From: an uncultured Eggerthellaceae bacterium
GTDB taxonomy: Bacteria; Actinomycetota; Coriobacteriia; Coriobacteriales; Eggerthellaceae
NCBI GenBank assembly: GCA_937892845.1
Contig: CALBGP010000019.1
Coordinates: forward strand, 1-29,784
Direction of reading: 5' to 3'
DNA length: 29,784 nt
The first letter of the stretch is position 1. Every line of letters begins with the position of its first letter. The translations under genes and the position numbers were made by a program. This document shows, in pieces, positions 15,401-22,323 of the stretch. The notes beneath the pieces are model-generated. The model was given only the letters and a program-made list of their open reading frames with translations. It ran no database searches and was not told where the DNA came from.

Positions 15401-15754
15401 TACGACGCTTTGACCACGATTGAATTCGCCGATGAGAGCGTCATCACGGCTCCGTATCGCTCTCGCGACGATGTTCGCTTCTATGGCTTCGGCGGAGCTT
15501 GGATCACCAAGGCGCCCGAAGGTGCGGCGAAGTTGGCATCTACCACGGATTCCCCGTTTATCGAAGGATTCATGAGCGCAGAGCATGCGGCGAAATACAA
15601 GGGAACGTTGCAGGCAATCGATTATGTGTCTGACAGCTGGAATGTTGCCCTGTTCGCCAACAGCCTTACCAACAAGGCGCACCAGCTTCATGAGTACCGG
15701 TATCTTGCCACTGCTCTGTACAGCAAGCTTTTGGGTGATGCCTTCGCTTTGTGA
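12491..15754 (+). CDS. Tat-exported M14 family zinc carboxypeptidase lipoprotein
   Basis: This 1087-aa protein starts at ATG 12491 behind GAGAGAGGG. Residues 16-44 carry a twin-arginine signal (TRRNFLKGSALAAATVAAS) and a lipobox LASC (Cys44), so it is probably exported folded and anchored on the cell surface. M14 peptidase signatures are present: zinc ligands in NIHSDE (H306, E309), the third in SLHEIHGF (H483 or H486), NGNGFDLNRDN as substrate-binding loop, and FTIELPYG with the catalytic Glu580. An N-terminal region of about 230 residues precedes the catalytic domain. A C-terminal region of about 350 residues (VESIVSGEGSVAVIANDTVY, then VGLILEGD) has a Rossmann-like look. Family members remove C-terminal residues from peptides or cell-wall peptides; the substrate here is not predictable. 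A membrane LuxR regulator follows. Confidence 0.88.
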   Translation: MGEIEKTISSRPARGFTRRNFLKGSALAAATVAASGSLLSLASCSQPSGDGGMSFTNITEGVERRVRLDAISLSETRTFKVVVPVADSKVDDLAAKIDQGAVTWTLTREIDQNVAHFLPYQWTGGPLTDWKTIETPMQPAQDYFTDISMAAVDTDGGPGIEMTMTAHMLFGFDGIDFRCSSVAVRRALDYVGTYTLECLIDGEHVASIPVLVNAYDTFRTQLQIADELPALVDAANANGLYAELQKIGTSAHGRDIDAVIVAKSKQDIDDYLALKQRMELEPEKVKEEVENGTLAYKVPILYSNIHSDEIIGSDGVMEFLKMLAQNKPFAYRTITSLTDKGSEQLSKEMKEDGTDWSTLIADKVTGVGYIQGNGVKNPTHPDSAADVPVNDVDPFGPAHMTVAMTDEEFKSYYNVEEFEFDPSVILEQVIFLLVPMENPDGRAYCNRTNGNGFDLNRDNTYQTQPETQAMTHFIASWDPISLHEIHGFYTQFQCEPCTPPHDPNNEYDLFIDQGIHQGEAFLACAISNNPTINASQMPMRDYLKVREDGSRYWDVPFDDMTSSYTPQYAMLHGVNAFTIELPYGSQDAVEAVMHGFIGNAVYIATPENKDRMFSNLLERFRRGLENTDADDLRPYYVSQADGESGCADAFRPHYPENDNFFPEYYVIPMAPGAQANRAAASEMVEYLLRNCVRVSQLPSDMTLPANEFRGEKAYHAGDIVVEMRQAKRNMANAALYPNLALDDWSGLYSEPVTNFPDFRGFTVDIITTPDAFASAGLKDVTEAPKVESIVSGEGSVAVIANDTVYAVRAVNALLDSEKKVGLILEGDRKGDFVCAATDIDAIKGEHVIDALLTDDVPVAKLIKNGIKVHVPGDSGEFMTDDDGKPFGVKNYKNLRSTAYNWDKFALTEQLGFTLAATADEADVFVGCKSLNEDEAAAVKAGKPYVGHGAGAMAGCKDAGLDIEFADEGSDYDALTTIEFADESVITAPYRSRDDVRFYGFGGAWITKAPEGAAKLASTTDSPFIEGFMSAEHAAKYKGTLQAIDYVSDSWNVALFANSLTNKAHQLHEYRYLATALYSKLLGDAFAL

Positions 15755-15809
15755 TCGCATGGTCGTGAGATGATTCCCTCACTGTGACCATTGCGTAAGT
15801 GCAGCCCGA

Positions 15810-15842
15810 CGAAGAGGACCCCATCAGGGGTCCTCTTCGCTT
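15810..15842 (+). terminator. hairpin terminator after the peptidase gene
   Basis: A perfect 13-bp stem CGAAGAGGACCCC (15810-15822) and GGGGTCCTCTTCG (15827-15839) surrounds ATCA. It is followed by only CTT, so termination efficiency is uncertain despite the very stable hairpin. Confidence 0.7.
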
Positions 15843-15956
15843 GCAGGCGGCGATTCCAGTGTTTCCTGTAGGCGCCTGGCAGGTGGTATGATGTCGGAAA
15901 ACCAATACGGGCTGAAAGAATCGGCTCTACCCGGCATGCTGATCAGGAGGGGCTGC

Positions 15957-17411
15957 ATGGCAGCTGATCGATGTGCGCCAGCCGTGACCAGGGGAGTGGT
16001 TATGGCGGCCGTTGGCTTTTTCGCCTTCGAGCTCTATACGTTTACGGATGCTGCTTCCACGCATCTGTTCCCGTCGAAGGTTTCTGTGGGATTTCCTGCA
16101 CCTTATGATCTGTATTCCATCGGCATGATCTGCATGTTGCTTGCGATTGCGGCATCGAGGCGCCTGCGGAGGCTGTGCTTGTCGACTGTTGCCATGGCAT
16201 CAGGGTCTACGCTCATGGCGATTTCGCCGCTATATGCCGTCTTGGATTCCGCCGTACCTGCCTGCATCCTTGCCTTGCTCGGGGGCGTCGGCAAGGCGGT
16301 GGTGTTCATGCAGGTGGGGCGGATGCTGGGACTCGTCGGTCCGCTCAGGCTTTTGTTCATTGTCTCAGGATCCATTACTCTGGCGAAGGGTCTTTGCCTG
16401 CTGACAGCTGTCAATGGTGCCGTATTCGCCGTTACCGCATGTGCTTGCGCTTTAGTATGTGCGTTGTGCACCGTATTTGCAGTCAAGCTTCTGGCGGCCG
16501 ATGCCGAGAGCCCTTCTGATTCTCAGTGCGTGTCCGATATCGAAGTTCCAGGGCTTGGAATGCGCTCCATGGGCAGGAAGCCTGCCGTAGCCGTCATAGA
16601 TCTGACCGCAGCCGAATTTGCGGCTCTTGCGCTTACTGTGTGCGTCTTCGCTGCAACATGCATAGTCTGCGTTAATCCTGCAGAGTCGTTGCTATTCGAG
16701 CGCGGGTCGCTGTTTTATGGCGCGGCAGGGGCTGCTCGTTTTGCCACTGCGGCTGGAGCTGCCGCCGTAGTGGTGGTCATGCTGCAGTTTCGAAGGGGAA
16801 TGTTGCTTGCGGGCCGTTTGACGGCATTTGCGATGGTCGTGGGTGCGGCGGGCATGCTGATCGATCAGACCCCCCAGACGCTTGGATATATGTCTGCGCT
16901 GTTCAGCCAGTCGATGTTCATGATGCTCTTCTGGATCACGGCCCCTATGGTCAGGTGCAAGGGTGCGCTGTTCGAGGATGGACGGTTGTCGGTATTCGAT
17001 ATCTCGGCATTCATGTATTGCTTCGGCATCTCGCTCACGGCTGCGCTTTCGAGGGTTGGTTTTGAGCGGACCGAGTTGGTCTTGCCGTTTGCTGCCCTGC
17101 TTATTTTCGTCATTTTGTTCGTGATGCCCGATCAGGCCCTTTCCTCAACCGCTCTAACCTATGGGTCGCAGCGTGACGCATGCGGCACGGCGGTTCGTGC
17201 CATGGCGCGAGATTTCGGGCTTTCAGGGCGAGAAACAGAAGTGCTTGAACTGCTGGCAAGGGGATACGGTTCACGCGCCATCCAGGAGAAACTATCCATC
17301 TCGTCGTCAACTGTTTCCATGCACGTCCAGCGCATCTACCGCAAGACAGGATTGCATTCGAAGCAGGATGTCATTAACGAGATGGAGGCTCGATGCAATG
17401 ACGGCTCTTGA
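15957..17411 (+). CDS. multi-pass membrane protein with C-terminal LuxR-type HTH
   Basis: This is a 484-aa regulator. The start at ATG 15957 is chosen because AGGAGG lies 6 bases upstream (15945-15950); an in-frame ATG at 15888 lacks an equal site. Ten to twelve hydrophobic segments cover residues ~15-400 and resemble a transporter-like membrane sensor. The C-terminal ~65 residues form a GerE/LuxR helix-turn-helix: FGLSGRETEVLELLARGYGS, then IQEKLSISSSTVSMHVQRIY and RKTGLHSKQDVINEM. Such membrane-embedded LuxR proteins are strikingly expanded in Eggerthellaceae and often sit beside the gene they control. Here the neighbour is the M14 peptidase, so peptide-responsive control of that gene is a reasonable inference, but the ligand is unknown. 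Confidence 0.88.
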   Translation: MAADRCAPAVTRGVVMAAVGFFAFELYTFTDAASTHLFPSKVSVGFPAPYDLYSIGMICMLLAIAASRRLRRLCLSTVAMASGSTLMAISPLYAVLDSAVPACILALLGGVGKAVVFMQVGRMLGLVGPLRLLFIVSGSITLAKGLCLLTAVNGAVFAVTACACALVCALCTVFAVKLLAADAESPSDSQCVSDIEVPGLGMRSMGRKPAVAVIDLTAAEFAALALTVCVFAATCIVCVNPAESLLFERGSLFYGAAGAARFATAAGAAAVVVVMLQFRRGMLLAGRLTAFAMVVGAAGMLIDQTPQTLGYMSALFSQSMFMMLFWITAPMVRCKGALFEDGRLSVFDISAFMYCFGISLTAALSRVGFERTELVLPFAALLIFVILFVMPDQALSSTALTYGSQRDACGTAVRAMARDFGLSGRETEVLELLARGYGSRAIQEKLSISSSTVSMHVQRIYRKTGLHSKQDVINEMEARCNDGS

Positions 17412-17481
17412 TGGCCTTGGAGAAGGGTGCCTGGCTTGGATTCGGGTGCTTCGAATGCCTGATTGCGAAGCCAGACATTGT

Positions 17482-17513
17482 GAAATAAAAAAAACCAGGC
17501 TTTAACCTGGTTT
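17482..17513 (-). terminator. terminator of tRNA-Ala
   Basis: On the minus strand AAACCAGG (17513-17506), loop TTAAAG, and CCTGGTTT (17499-17492) are followed by a run of T interrupted late by A. It lies 9 bases past the tRNA 3' end. Confidence 0.9.
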
Positions 17514-17521
17514 GGAATATA

Positions 17522-17597
17522 TGGTGGAGCCTAGGGGGATCGAACCCCTGACCTCATGGCTGCCAGCCATGCGCTCTCCCAGCTGAGCTAAGGCCCC
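17522..17597 (-). tRNA. tRNA-Ala (anticodon GGC)
   Basis: On the minus strand, acceptor GGGGCCT (17597-17591) pairs with AGGCTCC (17532-17526; one G-U pair). The D arm is TAGCTCAGCTGGGAGAGC. The anticodon stem ATGGC/GCCAT surrounds TGGCAGC-type bases with anticodon GGC. The T arm is GGGGTTCGATCCCC and the encoded end is ACCA. It is flanked by its own terminator. Confidence 0.96.
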
Positions 17598-17676
17598 GTT
17601 TCGTTGCCGCTCCGAAGCGACTTGATTATATTAACTCGAATCTCCGTGGTGCGCAAGAGGTAATTTGACTTATTTT

Positions 17677-17711
17677 GAAAAAAATCCCCGCAGACTTTAA
17701 GAATGCGGGGA
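17677..17711 (-). terminator. terminator of the Mrp gene
   Basis: On the minus strand TCCCCGCA (17711-17704) and TGCGGGGA (17692-17685) are followed by seven T. It lies 20 bp after the Mrp stop codon. Confidence 0.9.
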
Positions 17712-17730
17712 CATGAAGCTAACTCAGGTT

Positions 17731-18573
17731 TTACAGGGTGGCGATTATCGAATCGAGCTTACCGTTCAGGTCGTATTCCTCAATTTTGCCGGCATCAACC
17801 TTGCGGGCAAATTCGGGATCGATGGGCAAAGTTGCGTAGGCTGGAATGTTGTAATGTTCGGCAACTTCCTTGCCCTGGGGGGCGCCGAAGATCTCCAGGC
17901 GCTTGTGGCAGTCGGGGCATTCGTAATATGCCATGTTTTCAACGAGACCCAAGACTTTGATATCCATGCTGTGGGCAAGGTTGACGGCTTTGCCCACAAT
18001 CATCTTGACCAGCTCCTGGGGTGCGGAAACGGTGACAATGCCATCAACCGGAAGCTGCTGGAATACGGTGAGCAGTACGTCGGAAGTGCCCGGAGGCATA
18101 TCAATGAGCAGGTAGTCAAGTTCACCCCAGTTCACTTCGCTGAAGAACTGCTGAATCATTCCCGTGATGACCGGTCCGCGCCACGCAACAGCCATGTCAT
18201 CTGCGGGAAGCATGAGGTTGGTGGACATGATTTTGATGCCGGAATCGGAGACGGCGGGGTTGATTCCGTTGGCATCTCCGCGCAGGGGACCTTTGACGCC
18301 GAATGCCTTGGGGATGGAGGGACCGGTTGCGTCGGCGTCCATGATACCCACTGATTTACCGGCTTTGCGCAATTCGGATGCGATGAGGCAAGTGACCAGG
18401 GTTTTCCCGACACCGCCTTTACCGCTTACGATGCCGATAACGTGTTTAGCGCTTGATACCGAATTGAAAGCAGGCTTCGGGGGTGCGGTGCGCTCTCCGC
18501 AAGAAGCGCTGCAGCTGCCGCACTCGTGCGTGCAGGTTTCTGGCGTTTGCGTGTTTGCTTGTTCTTCAGCCAT
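17731..18573 (-). CDS. mrp: Mrp/NBP35 family P-loop ATPase, Fe-S carrier
   Basis: This 280-aa protein starts at ATG 18573 behind GGAAAAGGAGAA. The deviant Walker A is SGKGGVGKT (51-58 is GKGGVGKT), then IMDADATGPSIPKAFG, a conserved DYLLIDMPPGTSD, and VENMAYYECPDCHK with the CxxC that holds a bridging Fe-S cluster in homodimers. ApbC/Mrp/Nbp35 proteins carry [4Fe-4S] clusters to target enzymes. The N-terminus has four Cys as C-x3-C-x2-C-x3-C (C14, C18, C21, C25), a compact relative of the N-terminal cluster site of Nbp35. It is divergent from the MTA/SAH deaminase gene across only 68 bp. Its work would follow that of the SmsCB-like scaffold encoded at 7397-9175. Confidence 0.92.
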   Translation of the reverse strand: MAEEQANTQTPETCTHECGSCSASCGERTAPPKPAFNSVSSAKHVIGIVSGKGGVGKTLVTCLIASELRKAGKSVGIMDADATGPSIPKAFGVKGPLRGDANGINPAVSDSGIKIMSTNLMLPADDMAVAWRGPVITGMIQQFFSEVNWGELDYLLIDMPPGTSDVLLTVFQQLPVDGIVTVSAPQELVKMIVGKAVNLAHSMDIKVLGLVENMAYYECPDCHKRLEIFGAPQGKEVAEHYNIPAYATLPIDPEFARKVDAGKIEEYDLNGKLDSIIATL

Positions 18574-18641
18574 GGGTTCTCCTTTTCCCCTTTGCTCATG
18601 TATTATTTGGGAAGATGATAGCACTAAAGGAGGTCTAGTCC
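18574..18641. promoter_or_regulatory. divergent promoter region between mrp and the deaminase gene
   Basis: Both genes start outward from this 68-bp gap, so their promoters must lie in it or overlap the coding ends. TATTAT (18601-18606) is a plus-strand -10 candidate, and the reverse complement of ATGATA (18613-18618) reads TATCAT for the minus strand. No clear -35 boxes are visible. Confidence 0.4.
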
Positions 18642-19937
18642 ATGTTGTTTTCGCACGTAGCGCTCTTGCAGCGCGACGGGTCCGTGCTCCGCGATGCGTG
18701 GGTGGGAACCGAGGGAAGCCGCATTTCGTATGTTTCTCAGACTGCTCCCCAGGATATGGCATCGTTCGGGGAGATGGTTGATGGGCGTGGGCGTCTGTTG
18801 ATGCCCGGCATGTACAATGCTCATGCACATACCCCCATGACGCTCCTGCGTGGTTACGCTGAAGCGCTCCCGCTGGATAGGTGGCTCAATGAACTCGTAT
18901 TTCCCTTTGAGGCCAAGATGATCCCGGAGGATAGTTACTGGGGAAGCATGCTGGCTTTCGCCGAAATGCTTCGATTCGGCACCGTCTCGTGCTCCGATAT
19001 GTATTTCCATTCTGAGGCGCGCATCAGGGCTGTTGCGGATGCGGGGATCAAGGCGAATCTGTGCGATAGCGTGGTCGCGATACCGGATGGAAACTTCGAT
19101 GAACTCGAATCGTGCCTGGAAAGCGACAGGCTAGCACGCGACGTTCATGGTTGCTGCAACGGGCGCATCAGGGTTGATTACAACCTGCACGCTGAATATA
19201 CGACCGGTCCTACGGTTGTTGCGCAGGTGGCTCAACATGCTAAGGAGCATGGGCTTGGGCTTCAGGTCCATATCTCTGAAACCCGATCTGAGCACGAGGA
19301 GTGCAAGCAGCGCCACGGGGGGATGACTCCTGTGCAGTACTTTGAAAGCCTTGGGGTTTTCGATGTTCCCGTGACTGCCGCCCACTGCGTGTGGGTTGAG
19401 CAGGGCGATATCGAAATCATGGCTGCGCATGGGGCTACGGTTGCCGCCAACCCTGTCTCCAACATGAAGCTTGGCAGCGGATTCGCGCCAGTGGGCAAGA
19501 TGCTAGATGCGGGGGTCAATGTGGCCCTTGGAACCGATGGCACGGCGTCTAACAACAATTACGATATGTTCCAGGATTTGTTTGCGTTCGCCCTGACGGC
19601 AAAGGGGTCAACGCTCGACCCCTGCTGCGTGACGCCGGCGCAGGCGTTGTATTCTGCAACGAGGGCGGGGGCCCTGGCTCAGGGAAGGCCTGATTGCGGC
19701 TATGTCGAAGAAGGCATGCGGGCCGACCTTGTGCTGCTTGATACGACAGGGCCGTCCTGGTGCCCGGGAATAGACCTGGCATGCGATATTGTCTACGCCG
19801 GACACGGCAGTGATGTTGTGATGACCATGGTGGATGGTGACGTGCTGTATCGCGACGGCGTCTGGCCGGGTATCGACATCGAGCGTGTCAAGTTCGAAGT
19901 CTGTCAGCGTTCGCAGCGCATTCTATCGATGCTGTAA
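18642..19937 (+). CDS. mtaD: amidohydrolase, MTA/SAH (5'-deoxyadenosine) deaminase-like
   Basis: This 431-aa protein starts at ATG 18642 behind AAAGGAGG. Metal ligands of the amidohydrolase superfamily are visible: HAH (H61, H63) in MYNAHAHTPMTLLRG, VHISETRSEHEECK, AAHCVWV and GTDGTASNNNYDMFQD. The pattern LRGYAEALPLDRWLNELVFP and the overall length match the MtaD/SsnA/chlorohydrolase group, several of whose members deaminate S-adenosylhomocysteine, methylthioadenosine or 5'-deoxyadenosine to the inosine forms. Substrate choice cannot be read from sequence alone; guanine deaminase or another aminohydrolase activity is possible. A SAH hydrolase gene lies 16 kb upstream, which suggests purine-thioether salvage. 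A bidirectional terminator follows. Confidence 0.85.
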   Translation: MLFSHVALLQRDGSVLRDAWVGTEGSRISYVSQTAPQDMASFGEMVDGRGRLLMPGMYNAHAHTPMTLLRGYAEALPLDRWLNELVFPFEAKMIPEDSYWGSMLAFAEMLRFGTVSCSDMYFHSEARIRAVADAGIKANLCDSVVAIPDGNFDELESCLESDRLARDVHGCCNGRIRVDYNLHAEYTTGPTVVAQVAQHAKEHGLGLQVHISETRSEHEECKQRHGGMTPVQYFESLGVFDVPVTAAHCVWVEQGDIEIMAAHGATVAANPVSNMKLGSGFAPVGKMLDAGVNVALGTDGTASNNNYDMFQDLFAFALTAKGSTLDPCCVTPAQALYSATRAGALAQGRPDCGYVEEGMRADLVLLDTTGPSWCPGIDLACDIVYAGHGSDVVMTMVDGDVLYRDGVWPGIDIERVKFEVCQRSQRILSML

Positions 19938-19978
19938 GGCGAGACGACGCTCGGCTTTTGGATGCTTTGCGGTCCTAT

Positions 19979-20025
19979 AACGAAAAATGCGGCCCTGCCT
20001 GATTGGCGGAGCCGCATTTTTCGTT
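19979..20025. terminator. bidirectional terminator between deaminase and PBP genes
   Basis: AACGAAAAATGCGGC (19979-19993) is exactly complementary to GCCGCATTTTTCGTT (20011-20025). A/T-rich flanks serve both convergent genes. Confidence 0.9.
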
Positions 20026-20040
20026 GCCTTATGGTGCGTG

Positions 20041-22257
20041 CTATGCTGCCTTGACAGATATTCTTCTACCCGTCGTCGCTTCTCGTTGCGTTACGACAGC
20101 CGGGTCCTTGTCGTCCTTATCGGGGTCGGTGGGGGTTTCGGGATCCGTAGGCTTATCGGGCTTATCGGGGTCGGTGGGGGTTTCGGGATCCGTAGGCTTA
20201 TCGGGCTTATCGGGGTCGGTGGGGGTTTCGGGTTTCTTGTTCTCTTCCTTTTCCTGCTCCTGCTTCTGTTTCTCTTCTTCTTCCTTTTTCTTCTTTTCCT
20301 CTTCTTCCTGCTTCTTCTTCACATCAGGATCGACGAAGGAGCTGAAGTAGTTCGGAGCATTTTCGGTCTGGAAGTATTCGAGAGAGGAGCCATCCAGGCA
20401 CATGGTCATGAAGTTGCGCCAAACATCCTGCGCCCAGGTGTCCGTGTACTGCTCGCGCTCTTCGCGGCAGCCGACCCAAACTGCGCAGGAGAGTTGCGGA
20501 GTGTATCCGCACCACCAGAGGTCGCGCCAATTCTCGGAAGTGCCGGTCTTGCCTGCGGCAACCTGACCGGAAGGCAGTGCGGCAGCGCCTGCTGTACCCC
20601 AGGAGCTGTAGATGACGCCCTGAAGGACCTGGGTTACCGCATAGGCGACCTCAGGAGAAATCGCTTGATCGCCCTCGGCACCTGCCGAGCGGTCTTCGAT
20701 CACTTCGCCATCCTTGTTTATGATCTTGACGATGGCAATAGGGTCGCGGTGCACGCCGCCAGCCGCGAGGGTTGCATAGGCGCTGGCCATCTGGGTGGTA
20801 TTGACCTGTGCTGTGCCCAGGGTCAACGAAGGATATGCTGAGACGCCCTGGCTTTCATCGCTGGTAATGCCCATGCGGTGTGCCACATCCACGATGGAGG
20901 CGGGGTCAACGCCACCAGGTTGGGTGACAAGGCGCGCGTAGCCGGTGTTGGATGATACGGCGGTCATATCCGCAATCGAGATGATTCCGTAGTCGTCGCC
21001 GCCGTAGTTATCCACTTCCCAAGAGCCGTATGTGTAGGGGCCATCGCAATTGATCTTCGTACTGGGGCTTATGCCCTGTTCGATTGCTGCGGTCAGCGTG
21101 AACATCTTGAACGACGAACCTGCCTGTCGGCCCAGACCGGGTCCGCTTGCCGTGGCGATGTTGAACTGGTCGGCGTTATAGTCCCTACCGCCGATCATCG
21201 CCTTGATGAATCCGGTGGCAGGGTCGATGCAGGTGAGGGCGATTTCCTGGTCGTCGGCCATGGAGCCGCTGTCATATTCGTCCTGGGCGGCCTGTTCGGC
21301 ATATTCCTGCATAGCGGGGTCAAGTGAGGTGATGACGGTCAGACCGCCCTTGAAAATCTCGTCATGGCTGAACTCGTTCAGAAGCTGCTCGCGCACATAG
21401 CTGGTGAACCAGGGGTAGCGCAGGATTCCGTCCGTGCGGTCTTCGGGCGCTACATTGAGATCGAGCCCCTCAGCGACTGCGGTATCGTATTCCTCTTGAG
21501 TGATGACGCCGTTGGTGAGCATGCGCGACAGAACCACGTTGCGGCGCGCAAGGCAATTTTCCGGATTGACGGTGGGGGAATACAGGGAGGGCGAATTCGG
21601 GATGCCGATGAGGGTTGCAGCTTGTGCGATGGTCAAATCTGCCGCGCTCGTGGAGTAGTAATGCTGGGCTGCGGCTTCGATGCCGTACTTGCCGTCTCCG
21701 TAGTTGATGGTGTTGAGATACATCATCAGGATCTCGTCTTTGCTGTAAACTTTTTCAAGGTCTACAGCAAGCTGCATCTCGCGAATCTTGCGCTTGAATG
21801 AGATTTCGGTCATCTCATCGGCAAGCAGCGTGTTTCGGACGAATTGCTGCGTGATTGTAGAGGCGCCTTCTTGGCCACCGGTCAGGTTGACCACAATCGC
21901 TCTCATGACGCCGTGGAGGTCTACGCCTTCATGCTCGTAGAATCGCACGTCTTCGGTTGCGACCGTCCCTTCGAGCACGTATTTGCTCACTTGATCGATC
22001 TCAACGGGCTCTCGGTCTTCCACGTACAGCTCGGCGAGAAGCGTCTCCCCGTCGTTGGCGTAAATCTGGGACTTCTGCGCCACACCGAACTGCGTGGCCT
22101 CGGTCACATCGGGGAGATCTTTGCACCATTGCTCGACCAGCCCCATGGCGCCCTTGTAGGTTCCGAAAAGGACCGCTCCGATACCCACCATGATGATGAG
22201 CATGGTCCACAGTCCACCGTGTGCGCGTGTTTCGCGCTGTTTTCTCCGTGTTTTCAT
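20041..22257 (-). CDS. class A penicillin-binding protein (glycosyltransferase + transpeptidase)
   Basis: This is a bifunctional cell-wall synthase of about 738 aa. A basic N-terminus (MKTRRKQRETRAHGG) and one signal-anchor helix precede the GT51 glycosyltransferase domain: EDVRFYEHEGVD, GASTITQQFVRN, KIREMQLAVDLEKVYSKDEI and MYLNTINYGDGKYGIEAAAQ. The transpeptidase has SSFK (SxxK), SSN (SxN) and KTGTSENWRD (KTG). It polymerises lipid II and cross-links peptide stems outside the membrane. The start is uncertain: ATG 22257 gives a normal basic N-terminus, while ATG 22287 adds ten residues and has a weak GGGA. The last ~95 residues are unusual: a Lys/Glu-rich stretch (about VKKKQEEEEKKKKEEEE) and then Pro/Asp/Thr repeats. 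It is divergent from the U32 peptidase gene. Confidence 0.95.
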   Translation of the reverse strand: MKTRRKQRETRAHGGLWTMLIIMVGIGAVLFGTYKGAMGLVEQWCKDLPDVTEATQFGVAQKSQIYANDGETLLAELYVEDREPVEIDQVSKYVLEGTVATEDVRFYEHEGVDLHGVMRAIVVNLTGGQEGASTITQQFVRNTLLADEMTEISFKRKIREMQLAVDLEKVYSKDEILMMYLNTINYGDGKYGIEAAAQHYYSTSAADLTIAQAATLIGIPNSPSLYSPTVNPENCLARRNVVLSRMLTNGVITQEEYDTAVAEGLDLNVAPEDRTDGILRYPWFTSYVREQLLNEFSHDEIFKGGLTVITSLDPAMQEYAEQAAQDEYDSGSMADDQEIALTCIDPATGFIKAMIGGRDYNADQFNIATASGPGLGRQAGSSFKMFTLTAAIEQGISPSTKINCDGPYTYGSWEVDNYGGDDYGIISIADMTAVSSNTGYARLVTQPGGVDPASIVDVAHRMGITSDESQGVSAYPSLTLGTAQVNTTQMASAYATLAAGGVHRDPIAIVKIINKDGEVIEDRSAGAEGDQAISPEVAYAVTQVLQGVIYSSWGTAGAAALPSGQVAAGKTGTSENWRDLWWCGYTPQLSCAVWVGCREEREQYTDTWAQDVWRNFMTMCLDGSSLEYFQTENAPNYFSSFVDPDVKKKQEEEEKKKKEEEEKQKQEQEKEENKKPETPTDPDKPDKPTDPETPTDPDKPDKPTDPETPTDPDKDDKDPAVVTQREATTGRRISVKAA
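20116..20232. repeat. 45-bp tandem repeat in the PBP tail
   Basis: Two identical 45-bp units (20116-20160 and 20161-20205) are followed by a partial third (20206-20232). On the minus strand each encodes the 15-residue unit ETPTDPDKPDKPTDP. Units are in frame, so copy-number change would alter tail length without breaking the gene. Confidence 0.92.
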
Positions 22258-22323
22258 GCATGCCACGATACCCGAAAGCGGTATCATTCGCAAAGTCCCA
22301 TACTAAAGATAAAGGAAAAATTC

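Noticed and set aside
20116..20232. CRISPR-like repeat array
   Set aside because: Units are directly adjacent without spacers and encode an in-frame peptide repeat in the PBP tail.
19987..20841. A 284-codon plus-strand frame rich in Gly, Leu and Phe
   Set aside because: Antisense of the PBP repeat tail and transpeptidase region; its apparent hydrophobicity comes from complementing Lys/Glu codons.
21844..22323. A 160-codon N-terminal extension of the U32 protein
   Set aside because: It lies antisense to the PBP coding region and has no U32 similarity; ATG 22324 has a ribosome site and starts the family sequence.
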